Below, piece by piece: positions 12,701 through 24,969 of a stretch of 64,000 nt of DNA. The stretch's first letter is position 1, and each line of letters begins with the position of its first letter. The notes under the pieces are model-generated. The model made no database searches and was not told where the DNA came from. It was given only the letters and a program-made list of their open reading frames with translations. The position numbers and the translations under genes are program-made. The stretch comes from Dicaeum eximium. Lineage: Eukaryota; Chordata; Aves; Passeriformes; Dicaeidae. The DNA is taken from positions 1,327,304-1,391,303 of the forward strand of contig VWZP01006004.1 in assembly GCA_013396995.1 (NCBI GenBank). The letters are read 5' to 3'.

Positions 12701-14515
12701 AAATATACGTCTTTTTTTAAACCACACGAAATACTGGAGAGGAAATTTTTCTCAGAAAGTGTAGGTTCAGCCCACAGCACTAAAGATTTGTGACCTCGGA
12801 CAGGAGGTCTGAACGAGGCTTTGTTGTGATATAGATAATTACTGTTTCTACTGTAAAGTGGAAGCAAAAAAAGAGCAGAGAATCAGACAGCTGACATTGA
12901 TCAGGATAGCTGAAACAAATTGCATCATTCTATTTCCCTAAGGGACCTTAAATGGAGCATCCTCAGCCTTAAAACTGAAGTACATTTCAGTAGGAGTTTC
13001 AAAATCAAACTTTCTAAACACTGTCAGTAAGTTGGTTAATATGTTAATTGGGCCCTGAATCTAATCCCAAGAGGAAAAGTAGTTTGTGATTATTTTAGTA
13101 GACTGTTATTCAGTTCCATCTCCAAACAGAGCAGACATTTACACAGAAATGGATGGTATAGGACATTCTTAATCTCATATTGTCCCCATAGTAATAATAA
13201 CATCCCATTTCATTAGGATGTGTCTAGAATTGCTTATGAGCTAATAATTTCCTAGCAATAATTCAAACCCCATCCTTCATTATCCAGAGGTGTTCTCACA
13301 ACAATACTCATTTTTAAGGCAAATCAAGTCAGGATTGCCATCAGCATTTTAAGGAAGATATCCATCTACTGCTGCTAAGTGAAGCAGTCATGTGGAAGGA
13401 GACTAGCCAAGTGAATTAAGATGTCCATGCCTTTGGAATATGCTAGGAGGATGGTAAGATACAGTAATTACTGTGGCAATATTATATTGTGCAAGAGATA
13501 GGAAAACAAGGGAAGTGTTAAAGGTGGTGTTTATTTTTTGATCCTGTCATAAAAATAATTGACTTTAATTATCATAATAAATGTTCTAGCTGTTTCAGAT
13601 AATTACATCCAGTGCCTTCCATATAGTTTAAATTTATGAGGGTGTTTGGGTCAGCATATCAGCACAGCTTACAGCTATACCTGAAAAGTGGATTCTGCTG
13701 AGAGTGCTCTCTTAGAGGTGTTGCCTTCTGAAAATATTCTCCCTTTTAAAGTTAAATATTCCTTGAACTCATTGCAATTGCACCACAGGAAACAAAGATG
13801 TTTCTGCTCTCCATATATCCTGTATAGGACTCTGTGTGCTGCAGATGTAACTTAACTAGGCTCAGAGTACTCAGTGGATGAGAACATAGTGTATTTCTTT
13901 ATTGCTCAAAAAGTTGCGGTGAATCACAGCAAAGTTTTTCTTCAGCCTGCTTTATGTGCAGGTGGCCAGATGAAAAGGATCCAAAGAGGACAGGAATGAT
14001 CAGGACATGCCATTCTTAAGACTTGAAAGCCAAGATTTAATAAATGTTGCTTGAATATCTATTTTACTTGGTGGCACATTTGAAAGCTGAAGAGTGTTCA
14101 CAGTTCTTTCAAAGGTGCATACAGTCTCTATTCAGGTGATATTGTTAAAACTATCCCAGAAGATCTCTGCACCCTCTGCCTCACTGACTACTAGTCTTTT
14201 TGTGCAGTGCAGACAGAGATGCTTCTGTGGACCCCACCTGGAAAACTCCACCTGCACACAGCCCCTGGAACCTGAGGTGTGAGAACTGCCTGCTCTGCTG
14301 CCCTCCTGCCCTCCCAGTGCCTTGCACAGGCACTGCTCAGCTTGGTAGCCGTGGGCTTACACACCTGGTTTGATGTAACACAGTTGAGTCCTCAGCTGCT
14401 TTATGGGCTGAGCCCAGAAGCTTCTCCTCCTGGACAGCACTAGGGCCTTGATTCCTGGGAATTAAGGCAGCTCTGTTCACCAAATATCTCCTCCCCCTGC
14501 CTACCCCCCTCAACT
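12701..14515. other. Non-coding stretch, nothing recognised
   Basis: AT-rich to about 14160, then more GC-rich as it approaches the CR1. No gene or repeat could be supported. Confidence 0.5.
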
Positions 14516-15104
14516 CATAGAATCATAGAACCATGGAATATGCTGAGCTGGAAGGGCACCACAAAGATCACCAATGTCCAACTCCTGGCCCTGCACAGCA
14601 GCATCCCCCAGAGTCACACCCTGTGCCTGAGCATCGCCCAAACCTCCTGAACTCTGTCAGGCTGGTGCTCTGACCACTGCCCTGGGGAGCTGTTCCAGTG
14701 CCCAGCCATCCTCTGGGGGAAAAACCTTTTTCTAATGTCCAACCTGAACCTCCCCTGACACAGCTTCAGGCCATTGCCTCATGTCCAGCTGCTGGTCACC
14801 ACAGAGAGGAGATCAGTGCCTGCCCCTCCTTCCCCTCCTAAGGAAGCTGTGGGGTGCTATGAGATCTCCCCTCAGCCTCCTCTTCTCCAGGCTGAACAGT
14901 CCAGGTGACCTCAGCCATTCCTCACAGGGCTTTCCCTCCAGACCCTTCACCATCCTTGTGGCCTCCTTCAATGCTCTCTAAATATTTAATTTCTTTCTCA
15001 TATTGTGGCCTCCAAACTTGCCCCCAGCACTGGAGGAGAGGCTGCCCCGAGGCAGAGCAGAGAGGGATAATCCCCTCCTTGCCCAGCAAGAGATGATGTG
15101 CTTG
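14516..15104 (-). mobile_element. CR1 LINE, 5'-truncated 3' fragment
   Basis: The copy reads on the minus strand, with its 3' end at the low coordinate. It starts with the tail complement CATAGAATCATAGAA, then 'GGAATATGCTGAGCTGGAAG', then 'TCCAACTCCTGGCCCTGCAC'. Further in are 'GGGGAGCTGTTCCAGTGCCC', 'CTCCTCTTCTCCAGGCTGAA' and 'ACCCTTCACCATCCTTGTGG'. It fades past 'GCCCAGCAAGAGATGATGTG'. This is the 3' UTR and terminal coding part of a bird CR1, about 590 bp, with the 5' truncation usual for CR1. Its moderate divergence makes it younger than the 1.85 kb copy. All open frames here (such as 14781-14981, 14922-15122 and 15003-15344) derive from the element or its edge. Confidence 0.93.
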
Positions 15105-16593
15105 ACAAACACCAAATTTCATAAAATTATTAAACCCAGAGCAATGTTACAGTGGGGTGTAAATGCCTTGTTTTTTAATAAAATTGTTTTTCATTTATGT
15201 ATAATAAACTCCACTAATTACATTGGTTTCTCCATCCAGTCTTCAGTGTGTCAGTCAAAGAGGATATTTGGAAGTGGAGATTTAAGTGCTCTGCCTCACA
15301 AATGTACAATTTGGGTGCTCTCTATTTGCTACACTGTCTTGTGACATATGTAAGGTGTCACATATTGCAATAATAGTAATTGATCTACTACCAGAAAAAC
15401 CAAACTAGCTAAGAATGAATAGAAGATTTATATATTCCTTAAAACAGTAAAGAAGTGTCTGTAGCTCTCAGCATGTTAGATTACCATCTAATCTGAAAGG
15501 TATGGCTGGATTTATTGAAGTGCTGAACAATTTCATGAAATCATTGTGCTTTCTCAGTACCTTAGATCAAATAACCTGATATCAGCCTTCAGGCTGTTAC
15601 ATCAGCATTAGCAGTGAGGAAAGTTTTTCCCGTGGTGGAGTTTGCTGCCTCCTGCCCTGACACATCCTACATAACAGGGTAGGATGATCTGATTGCACTG
15701 TGTCAAGTGGTTCAAATTCAGCAATTTAATATCTACTTGAAAAAAGTTACAAATAGTATAAACCACTGAAAGTAAAACCAAGTATGTGTTTATGATTTAC
15801 ATCTTCTCCTGAGATCCATGCAATAATGCACAATTTAAAATAAAATATTTATTTAAGATGCAGAAAATGTGCTTTTCTGAAATACCATCAATCATCTTTT
15901 ATTTTTTTTAAGAATTGAATATTCAATATGATCCATTTCAAGATGACCAAAACTATTCATTAATATGTGCAGAATTTAGAACAGTTTCAGTCCATGTTAG
16001 TATATTTCTTATTCATATATTCACTGTTTTTAAAATAAAAATTTAAATCACTTTGAAATTTGTCTTTGTTTAGAAGTCCCCATGCATTTTTGAAAGCATT
16101 GTCATTCCCTATTAAAATTAGAATGTGCTCAGTAGAGTTTATTAGACATAAATAATGAACATAGTTGTTAAAAACCCCAAGTTTTTTATCTTGGTTTTAA
16201 ATTAGCACAAAACTGATTCATCTAGGTGAAGCAAAAGAGAAGACTACTAAGTGATCAGAAGACTTTATATTACATTTTTATTATTTTTATTTGTGAACAG
16301 TTCACATGATGTTATCACCATTATGGTGGGAAATGGAGATATATTTTCTACACATGGAGTCTTCCTATACATACTCCAGATCTTTAGCCTAACCAGGTGT
16401 GAGTGGAATTTTGGAGATACTCAAGTTTCAAATTAAAGCTGTTGGGTAATTTTGTTTCGGGAAAGAAACTAGGTAACTTCTGCTTAGCATCCAGTCTGAA
16501 ACAAACCAGAATAAGCATATTCTATCATTTGTCCCTTCATCCACATAGTCTCTGGTGACCTTCCATTTTAACTGACTTGTATTTCTTCACAAA
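15105..16593. other. Non-coding stretch, nothing recognised
   Basis: Strongly AT-rich, especially 15780-16240. No gene, repeat or regulatory element could be supported. Confidence 0.5.
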
Positions 16594-16650
16594 GGACTTG
16601 GACTCATCCTTGTGGGTCCCTTCCAACTCAGCATATTCTGTAATTCTGTA
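16594..16650 (+). mobile_element. Short CR1 3'-tail fragment
   Basis: 'GGACTTGGACTCATCCTTGT', then 'GGGTCCCTTCCAACTCAGCA' and 'TATTCTGTAATTCTGTA'. This is the last ~55 bp of the same CR1 3' end seen in complement at 14516. The two copies face opposite ways about 1.5 kb apart. The rest of this copy is missing, consistent with extreme 5' truncation. Confidence 0.8.
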
Positions 16651-19288
16651 AAACAGACTATAAAGCTATAAACACTACTCAGTTTTTGCTAAATTTGTGC
16701 TGTAGTCTGTAACATGACCAAATCAGAGCTGACAAGAAGTGTTAGGGTTTTTTCTGAAAGGTGAGAGATAGAGGAACAAATTAGGTGGGAGCCAAAACTT
16801 CATGCACCATCTGCATTCATCAGGCAGCTGAAGAAGTGAACTGAGATGGAAATACACTTTTAAAAGAGTGGAGTAGATTTTTCCCTTTATATATGGACAG
16901 ATATTGTCCTATGTAAGCATTTTTAGTAAACTTGGGCAATCCTTTTAAAGAATTAATATATGTCAACCACAGTATATCTCTCTGACACAGAAGGAACGAG
17001 CTTCATCATGTGTCAAATCAGATTCCCATTCCTCCTTCATTACCAGGTGAGAACAGCAGCCTTTAACCCCTCCATGCTCACAGGTATTTCTCTCATTTAG
17101 AGCTGACAGAGAACTGAGATGTGTGTCTCTTCAGAAAAATTCACCTCCATTATTAATAACAGCTTTTGGTTTGAAATTGGAGTTAAAGCACCATTCCTCA
17201 AGAGGCTCAGACTTCATATTCTTTCCATGGTCTGAATTATATTACTACCTGATAACACACAAAAGTGGGAAGAACTTAACAAGGGAACCAGAAAGGGGCA
17301 GAACATAAAAGAGAGGTGGTTTTTTACAGCCTTTTTAAAGTTTAACAAAAGTTTGTCTAGGGCTCTATTCTCTTCTGTGAGATCTTTGCATAACAAGGTT
17401 TAGGAGCTGCCTCATTATCTCCTGTGGCAGTCACTGCCAGCCATCTGCACGTGGGCATTTGAATGGATCTGAAGCAAGGCAATACCTTTATAATGATGCC
17501 CTCTGGTCAGTGGCCTTAGTAAAGGCAAGAAAACTGGGAATTTTCTTGGTCCTTCACTGGCAGTATTCTTAGGATTACAATTTCTCTTTGATAAGATTGA
17601 TAGGGTGATTAGCATAATTGAGTCAGCTGACCTTGGAGCTTTCCTTTGCGAAGTCACAACTCCTGTTGTTGTTTTCATCCTTTCCTGTCTTCTCAGAGAC
17701 ATCTATTTTGCATCAAAGGGAAAGGTGATTTTTTTACCCCAGAGCAATTTGGCTTTGCATCAAGCTCCTCCCAGTTTTGTCTCAGGACTCTCTGAGACAG
17801 TAACCTGAGATGGGAAACAACAAATACATAATCTGGACCCAGTGCACAGCTAGAGGTAATGCATAATGATTTTAGACAACAAACTTGTCTATAGTTCCTA
17901 CCCAGGCTGGTTTCAATTGACCTTTTATTTAAAGAATCATCACACAGTCCTCTGACATGCTGGAAACTGAGCTTGACCTTTCTTTTGCCTTTTTTTCCTA
18001 GATTTCTGTAATTTCTTAACAATGATGAAAGAAATATAATGTTGATTTCAACATGCCATGCTGATTCTTATTGAAACAAGAACAGCAAACAGTTTCCCCT
18101 GAAACAAAGATTTTTAAATATTTTTCCCAGGGGTGCTTTTTTTGCTGTACCCAAGCAAGGTCCCCAGTTCAAAATGTTGGTGCAGATTTCTCCCTTGGAG
18201 AAATGGTATCTTAGGTGTTACAGAAAGAACAGAACCCTCCTAAGATCTTACAAGTGCTGTGTAGTGGAGCAGGAAATGAGAGCTGTGTTTCCAATGACCA
18301 AGAGGGCACATTTGGCTGTTGGACCATGCTTTGCCTCTGAGATGATTGCTATTGGAAAAGCAACGTGCCTCAAGGTGCACATCAGCCAGAAACCTTTATC
18401 CTTTACAGTACAGGACAGACAAAGGAATCTCTTCAACCATTCTCTTACCTTGCTGTGTCTTCCTGATAGGATAAAACAGTGGCATCAATGGAGCTGTTGG
18501 AAGAGTGAGGAGCTACATGCAGTTTAACAGGTGTTATTTAGTGCTGACTCTCTATAAGTCTATGCCATTTATAATATGTATTGTTATGAGTGTATTAGAA
18601 ATTCAATTAGTATTTGTTACTGATGTTTCCATGTCATAATTGCTTAACCTTATTACTGAAGTACAAACACATATTAAAACCTTGCTCGGTCATTTGTCAG
18701 CTCTTTATGAACAGTTTATAAATGGAACCTGACTGCAAACTGACCTCTCTCATGTTTGATAATATTGCTCCTCTGACTCCTCGGTGGATTCCTCTGCCTT
18801 GCAGACTGGCAGCCTATGATTTGATCACTAAAATTAGCCTCCCTCCCACGTTTTCTTTCTGCAGGCCTAGCCCTATATCACCACATTTGGGCAACAAGGA
18901 GCTCCCAGGCACAGAGCTGGGAGGAGAAGCCCACTGACATTTTACAAGACAAACACAAGACCCAGCTGGGCCCTTTGAATTTTTCTTACCAAAGTGTGAT
19001 TTGGGATTAACAGGGAGGAAGTTCATTTCTTGTGTGGGCACATCTTGACAGACAAAATCCAGTCTTTCGCTCTTCATTTGCATGCAACAAAAATAAGATC
19101 ACATTTTTGTGAAGCTCCTTTCTGTCTCCTCAAACTTGTCCTCTTGCCATTTGAGCCAAAAGGATCAGGGCCCTCATGTGCACTGTCTATGTGAGACCTC
19201 AGAGGCTGCCTGTGTCAAATTTTCCCCTCCTATGCAAACATTTTCAGCACAGTTCTGAACAGATCAGAACTTGGAGACTCTTATCTAA
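16651..19288. other. Non-coding stretch, nothing recognised
   Basis: Open frames up to 117 codons (18174-18527 plus) and 109 codons (17693-18022 minus) show no family signal. No repeat was recognised. Confidence 0.5.
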
Positions 19289-19450
19289 GCAGATTTTGCC
19301 ACTCAGCCTCGGCACGATCATCAACAGCCGCTGATGGTCATTGTCAAAGGTTTTGAAGATCATGAGCAAATATTGTTCTTCCTTTATGATGTGAAGATTG
19401 TTCATGGTGAAGAAACAGATCCTTTGCATCCCAGTGTCACCATCACATAA
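19289..19450 (+). other. CpG-bearing block open on both strands (candidate exon or conserved element)
   Basis: After an in-frame TAA at 19286, the plus strand is open for 53 codons to TAA at 19448-19450, with an internal ATG at 19334. The predicted peptide is soluble and mixed in composition, with a central ILFFLYDVKIVHG stretch. The minus strand is also open over the same bases (19244-19429, 61 codons from ATG, open further upstream). Three CpGs fall within about 30 bp (19310-19340) in CpG-poor surroundings. I recognise no family. It could be a fragment of a retrocopy, a conserved non-coding element, or chance. Confidence 0.15.
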
Positions 19451-19944
19451 GGCTATTACCTGAGGATCTCAGCTCATACCACTCTTATATTGGTGTTGAA
19501 TTTGAGGTGCAAATGTCAACATGGAATACAAGGGTAAAAGAATTATAGAAATAATAGTGAGAGAAAATATTAAAGTTGTCAATTAAAGATGTTGCCAAAA
19601 TAATTTAGGATGACTGAAAAGTAAATATGAATTGAAATGGGAAAGTGAGGAAGGCTGAGGATATAAGGCTGGGCTGTCACAGAAGTAGAGGGAAAAGTCT
19701 GTAGGGAGCTGGCTGTTTAGGGACTCAGTCTTCTATGAAACATATGTCCTGAAAGTGTGGGAAATCAACACTTTTGAAGGTGGATGTGTGTTAGGTATTT
19801 GTGGTGTGACTCTACACAGTTTGGGGCATGTGTTAGGTATGGAACATATTTGGGTCAGACTTTCTATTTAGCTCTTTTCTTGGATGCATGGAGCCAGTGT
19901 AGAGATGTGAATCAAGACAAAGTGGAGACTTGTGAATTCATATT
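19451..19944. other. Non-coding stretch, nothing recognised
   Basis: Ordinary AT-rich sequence with no supportable feature. Confidence 0.5.
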
Positions 19945-20065
19945 ACATATAAATATATATATATACACATATGTGTGTCTGTGTGTCCACATGTATACAG
20001 TATAGAAGTAAAGATACAAATATAAATGCAAATATGAATGTATATATAAAATAAGTATAAGTACG
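19945..20065. repeat. Interrupted AT/GT microsatellite
   Basis: A (TA)n run from about 19953 to 19966 leads into interrupted GT repeats (19972-19988). Loose tandem 'AATATAAATGCA'-like units and a final TATATATAAA follow, to about 20060. It is simple-sequence DNA prone to length change. Confidence 0.85.
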
Positions 20066-20705
20066 TTGGATTTTTTTCTAGACAAATTGCTAATAAAAAC
20101 ATAAAGCTTCTACTTTAAAGGTCTAGAATCATCTCCTCATTTACTTTGGATGTCAAGTACATTTAATTAAACTCATGCTAAGAGCCAGAAATGCACATGA
20201 ACCAGAAAAGAGGGAGGTAATGGGAGAAGTTGCAAAATTACTTGGCTTCTCCAAGAAGCCATTAGTTGGCTTAAGAGACCTGAGAGATGATAGGATTTAA
20301 TCAAGTCCTAATTGTCTTGAATTTGAGGGTTATAAAGGATGGTGAAGGCCTCTGTATAGATTGGAAAAGTGAAATCAAATGTTTTATCTATCTATCATTA
20401 AGAGAAAAGAGATTGGAGTTGATTGCTAGGAATTATAGAAGTGCTGGCAGTCAATACTGCTTTCATTCCAAACTTACATTGATGTCTTGACTTCTGGGAT
20501 GTTGGGGTCATTGCAATTGGGTTTTTTGGCTAAGCAAAAGCAAAATCATATAATGATCAGTGTGTGGATGAAAAATGGAATAAAAGATGTTGACAGTGAG
20601 GAGAATATGGCAGATGGAACTCAGTAAGGAGAGGCTGAAATGAAATAACAGAAAGATGAAATGCACCCCCAGCCAGCTAAATTTCCTCTGAAATTCTAAT
20701 ATCTT
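20066..20705. other. Non-coding stretch, nothing recognised
   Basis: AT-rich sequence with a 67-codon frame (20287-20490 plus) that shows no family signal. Confidence 0.5.
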
Positions 20706-20990
20706 TGTGAGACTTCAGTGTACCAAAAAAGAAGCTGAGTTCAGCCAGAGAGCTGTCAGCAAAGGTTTTTATTAAAACACAAGACTTTTTAAGGCTAGAG
20801 TAAGAATTAGATTGACATTCTGCTTCTCGCTACATAAGAAATACCAACAGTTTTTATGGCAGACAGGTACAGCAAAGGCTTTTGTGCTGAGTGAATTTCT
20901 GACTAAGAAAAGAAGGTTTTCTGGGCTGTCTTCAGACAATTTTGATAATTGCTTATTCTGATTATAAAATTTCTAGATCTAATACTTAAC
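20706..20990 (-). mobile_element. Possible solo LTR of an endogenous retrovirus
   Basis: On the minus strand the block begins TGTTAAGTATT and ends with CTCACA, so it has the TG...CA ends of an LTR. It contains a TATA-like CATAAAAA and, near the 3' end, 'TTTTAATAAAAACCTTTGCTG', a poly-A signal placed as in avian LTRs. The sequence 'CAGCTCTCTGGCTGAACTCAG' follows. Length (about 285 bp) is within the LTR range. No clear target-site duplication could be matched at the edges and no internal retroviral genes adjoin. The edges are guesses. It could equally be unrelated AT-rich DNA with a chance AATAAA. Confidence 0.33.
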
Positions 20991-23900
20991 ATACAACTTA
21001 TAATTCTCATTTCCCTCTCTCATTTTTAAATACAAATAAGCATTAAAGGTAAACATGGTGTTTCTTGCCAAAACTGCCCCCTGGGCCTCCCTGGTAAGCA
21101 GAGATCATGACAAATCCTGTCCCTGACACCCCCTTGGAGATGTCTGATGGACCACTCTGTGAAGAACCAGGACTCTGAGGCATCATCTTCCTGCTTCTCA
21201 TTTTCTTCCCCTGACAAAAAAAAGCTTGTACCCCTAGAGTACATGCTAGTAATTTCCCCTAAAAGTGAGCTCCTCTACCTGGTTTTAAAAAACACGCCTA
21301 CTTAGCTTGAGAATACAAATGAATTAAAAAGCAATTTTCAAATGGAAGTTGCCCTAAATCCATGGGTGCTTCCATTTCACTGCCAGGAATGAAGAAGGGT
21401 GAATTTATTCCATCTCAATGTCCAGATTATGAAAGATCTGAAACTGTCTCCAGCTGTTTTTTGTGGTATACTTCAATTGTACCTTCTCAATGATGACAGT
21501 TTGCATGTACACAGCCCCTAGCACCAACAATTCCTCTTGGTTGTTTAATACAAATGCTTTGAAAGCTGATCTAATAAGAATAAAGGGGGAAACAATATTT
21601 TCTGAACCCCCTAAGTGTGCTGTGATGGTGCTCAGATAGTGTAGACTTTTTAGGTGATAGAAAAAAGGATTTTCTCTCCCCTAAGTAGACAGAGGGTGAT
21701 TTTATTTTTTTTTCCTCTTTGGATACATGTTAGTGGATTTTTAGAATGATGAGGAATGAATTAAACATAAAGAGATGGAGCCAGGTTGAGTATCTCAGCC
21801 AGACTTATCTCTAGGACTCTGTGAGTCCTAGAGCATCTGAAAATGCAAAAGTTGAAGCATCTGAAAACCCAGATTTGAAGCATAGAACACCAACCACGGT
21901 TGACCATTAAAAAATATGGGAAAAATTCTCTTGCTAACCTGGACCACTACTTTGTATAGTCGTATCATGCAGAGTAAAGAGTCTGTATTTCCATACAGAT
22001 CCTGTGTAGGATAAATCTAATATTTATCTAATGAGTGCCTTGACCATTTAAGCTAAACATGTGAAGTGGTGAGACCTCAGAAAGATGAGAGGAGAGAGAA
22101 CTGGAGACAGTAGACTTGGCATCTTCCATAGCTGAGTTTCAAATCATAAACCATTTTGCATGTAGGGCATTGAAGTTCCCATTGAGGCCGAAACACTTTC
22201 TTAGGATTTTGGTGCTAGGTTTAGCAGTTAGAATATAGAGAGAGGTACAGCATGGAGGGGAGAGAATTCTTCTTAACAAATGTAAAATGACTGCCTCCCC
22301 CATTTTCGTCTCCAGAACACAAGCCATTTGCCTTAGTGCTTCTTTAACAGATGCTGTTAGAGAACAGCAGTAGCAGTCTCTGACTGAAGCCCAACAAATC
22401 TCCCACCCATCTGTTTGCACAGAGCAAAGCCCCTGCCCTGGCCAGCAGGATGGAGAGCAGTGCAGTCTGTCTGCAGAAGCACCACAAGTGTGAAGCACCA
22501 AATGAGATCTCCAGCCCAGAGCTAACCTGCAGCAGAGAGAACTGCAAATGATAAGATGGATCAGCAGATGCACAGTTAGCAACTTTACAATAACTTATGT
22601 TTACTTTCTCTCCTTTCCTAGTTAATATTCCCTTCCACAAGTGGTCTGAGTTCCTTTCTTTGTTAGGGTATGTGCCTGTGATTTAGGCACTTCACATCCA
22701 AACTACTCAAACCAAAGGCACCTCCAGCTCAGTATCCTGTTCCTGACAATGGTCAAAAGTGGAACCTGAAGGAAAGTTTATTGTGACTAAGTTTAGTTGT
22801 TGTGACACAATGTCTTACTTTCATGTTATCAGCAGTTGACCAATATCAAATAAACATTTGCACTTATTATAGTACAGTTAAATTCTTAAAAGTATAAGCA
22901 ACCTCCATGAAAGGACTGCCTTTCAAAAGGCTCCAGGGGTATGTTAAGGTATCTGCAGGCAGCTGAAGGGTGGTAACTTGCTGTGCTGCCATAAAATTAA
23001 CATCAGGGCTGCAGCTAGGTACCACTTTAAATGCTGATGTTCAAGACTAGAGCTGGAATACAATATTATGGAATAAAAATCTTCCCACAATCTATCCACT
23101 TTTTATTACAGCAGCTGCAATAGCACAGCTGGGACCAGGATAAGTAGCCAGATGAAGATGAAAAATGTTTTACTGGAAGAGTCCTTTTACCTGCAGTGTC
23201 AGGAAGTGGTGACTGCATTCATGGATCTTCCCCTACCACAGAAATGTTTTCTTAATCTACCACCCTAACGAGTGCTAAAATATCTGAAATTTTGGGGAGA
23301 TGCTGAGTTCAGGATCATTCAGATCCAAATTTTGCTTTGGTGCAGCAAGGCAGAGGCATGTAATTCAGGAGTCATTTTCATTTCAGGACCTGATCATCAG
23401 GAAGCATTGACATAATTAGATAGCCTGGCTTGGTTTTCTATCCTCAGTTTTATTTATATTGCTAGTTAATGCATTGGTAGCTGCTTTTTAATTCATTTCT
23501 GTGCACAGTGAAATCAACACAGGTGGACAGAAACCCCTTTGCTTATGCCAAATATTCTTCTGCATGATTGACTTTGGACAGATTTCAGTCTGAATGAAAG
23601 AGGGAGCTGATTGTAAGTTTGTGTGCCAACAGATTTCCAAACCAGGGAGTTGAACACAGGCCTCCCACTGCCTTTATTTGTGCCTAGTGCCTTCCAGAAT
23701 ATGCTGCAGTTTCTTTAGATATGTTTGGCAACACAAAATCATCTAGAAAACTTAACTTGCTGAAGCAACATGTTACAATTCACAGCAGTTAAATGGCCAT
23801 GGGGTGAGTGAAAAAGATCAAGCTGCCTTTAAACTACATTGATAGAGATGACAAATAATATTATGAAGCAAGGATTTCCTTTCTTATTTTCAGGAGTTGT

Positions 23901-24641
23901 CTACTCCAGGGTTTGTTGCTGCAGACCTATCAGGCCAGACTCTAATTTTTGTTTGAATGACAAAGGAAAAAAGGGTGAGAGAGATCAGAAGCTGGTGATG
24001 TGGACTGTTTATTTGGAAAAGTATTTATTCCATTATTTTCCTCCATTTTAAGCAGCAAGTTAATTTAGCCATCAAGTTTTTAATAGGCTTTAGGAAGCTG
24101 GACACTGAAACTCAACTGAACATCAGGGGAGCTGGTTTTCTAAATACCTTGCAGTTTATCTGGGCCAGAGCCAGCAGAATGGCTGCTTTGGATTTAGCAA
24201 GAGCAGCACATTAGCTGAGGCAAGTTAGAGCTCTACATAGGCCACTCAAATGTTGAAATGTGTAGTTCCAATATCCCCTCTGCTGAATAAGGGCCTGCAG
24301 TTGGATTCCTCTTAAAAATTTATGTGTTTTCAAACCATAAAGGACTGCTATAGTTACTATATGTAAACCAGGCATTTTAATTTTATGTGGAAAATATTTT
24401 GCTGATTCTAGTTCTTATGATCGTATAATTTTCCCGGCACTTAGTTTTGATTTAGGGACTCTCAGCACTGAAAGAGCTGCTGTATCTCCTTTGACAATTG
24501 ATATACCTATTAACCACCCTCACTGTAAAAATGAGCAATTTAATCCTTGTACAGACTTCTGCAAACTGGGTCTACCAAATGGATCTCATTGTGCATTTCT
24601 GCAGTAGATGGGTCTGTTCCTGATTCGTTGAGTACTGGATT
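20991..24641. other. Non-coding stretch, nothing recognised
   Basis: The longest frame is 147 codons (22139-22582 minus), with a cysteine- and leucine-rich product and no recognised domain. It lies in a slightly GC-richer patch. No interspersed repeat was recognised. Confidence 0.5.
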
Positions 24642-24684
24642 AAAAAAAAAAAACCAAACACAAAACCAAAACAAAAAACCCACC
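24642..24684. repeat. A/C-rich low-complexity tract
   Basis: A run of 12 A's followed by AACCAAACACAAAACC-like units, ending in AAAAAACCCACC. It is the complement of the T/G tracts at 12.6 and 59.5 kb in composition. No retrotransposon precedes it on either strand. Confidence 0.8.
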
Positions 24685-24935
24685 AAGAAGCCATTGCTCT
24701 AATGTATTAAATGCACTTTTCTGAGTCAACTGAAGTTGCCGAGATTCCCGTGTCTCTATCAGAAAAAGACAGCTAAATTTGGAAAATCAAAACACTGAGA
24801 GAGCTCACTTGTTTCAAGGAATCAAAGCTTCTGACAGATACATAATATGTAGTGTTCAGTTCTAGCAGACATTTGGGGCATTCCCCTCATTGTTCAGTCT
24901 TGACAGATATATGAGCTATTCCACTCTAACTTTAC

Positions 24936-24969
24936 AAAAAAAAAAAAAGAAAGAAAAAAAATCAGAAAA
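24936..24969. repeat. A-rich tract with GAAA units
   Basis: A12-13, then GAAAGAAAAAAAA, in AT-rich sequence. It is low-complexity DNA. Confidence 0.8.

Noticed and set aside
12458..12867. Overlapping frames of 111, 62 and 129 codons
   Set aside because: All read through the T/G low-complexity tract; products are F/V/G-rich or K/N/T-rich artefacts.
14781..15344. Frames on both strands at the CR1
   Set aside because: They translate the CR1 3' fragment and its edge, not a host gene.
22139..22582. 147-codon minus-strand frame
   Set aside because: No domain recognised; C/L/S-rich product typical of chance frames in GC-richer patches.
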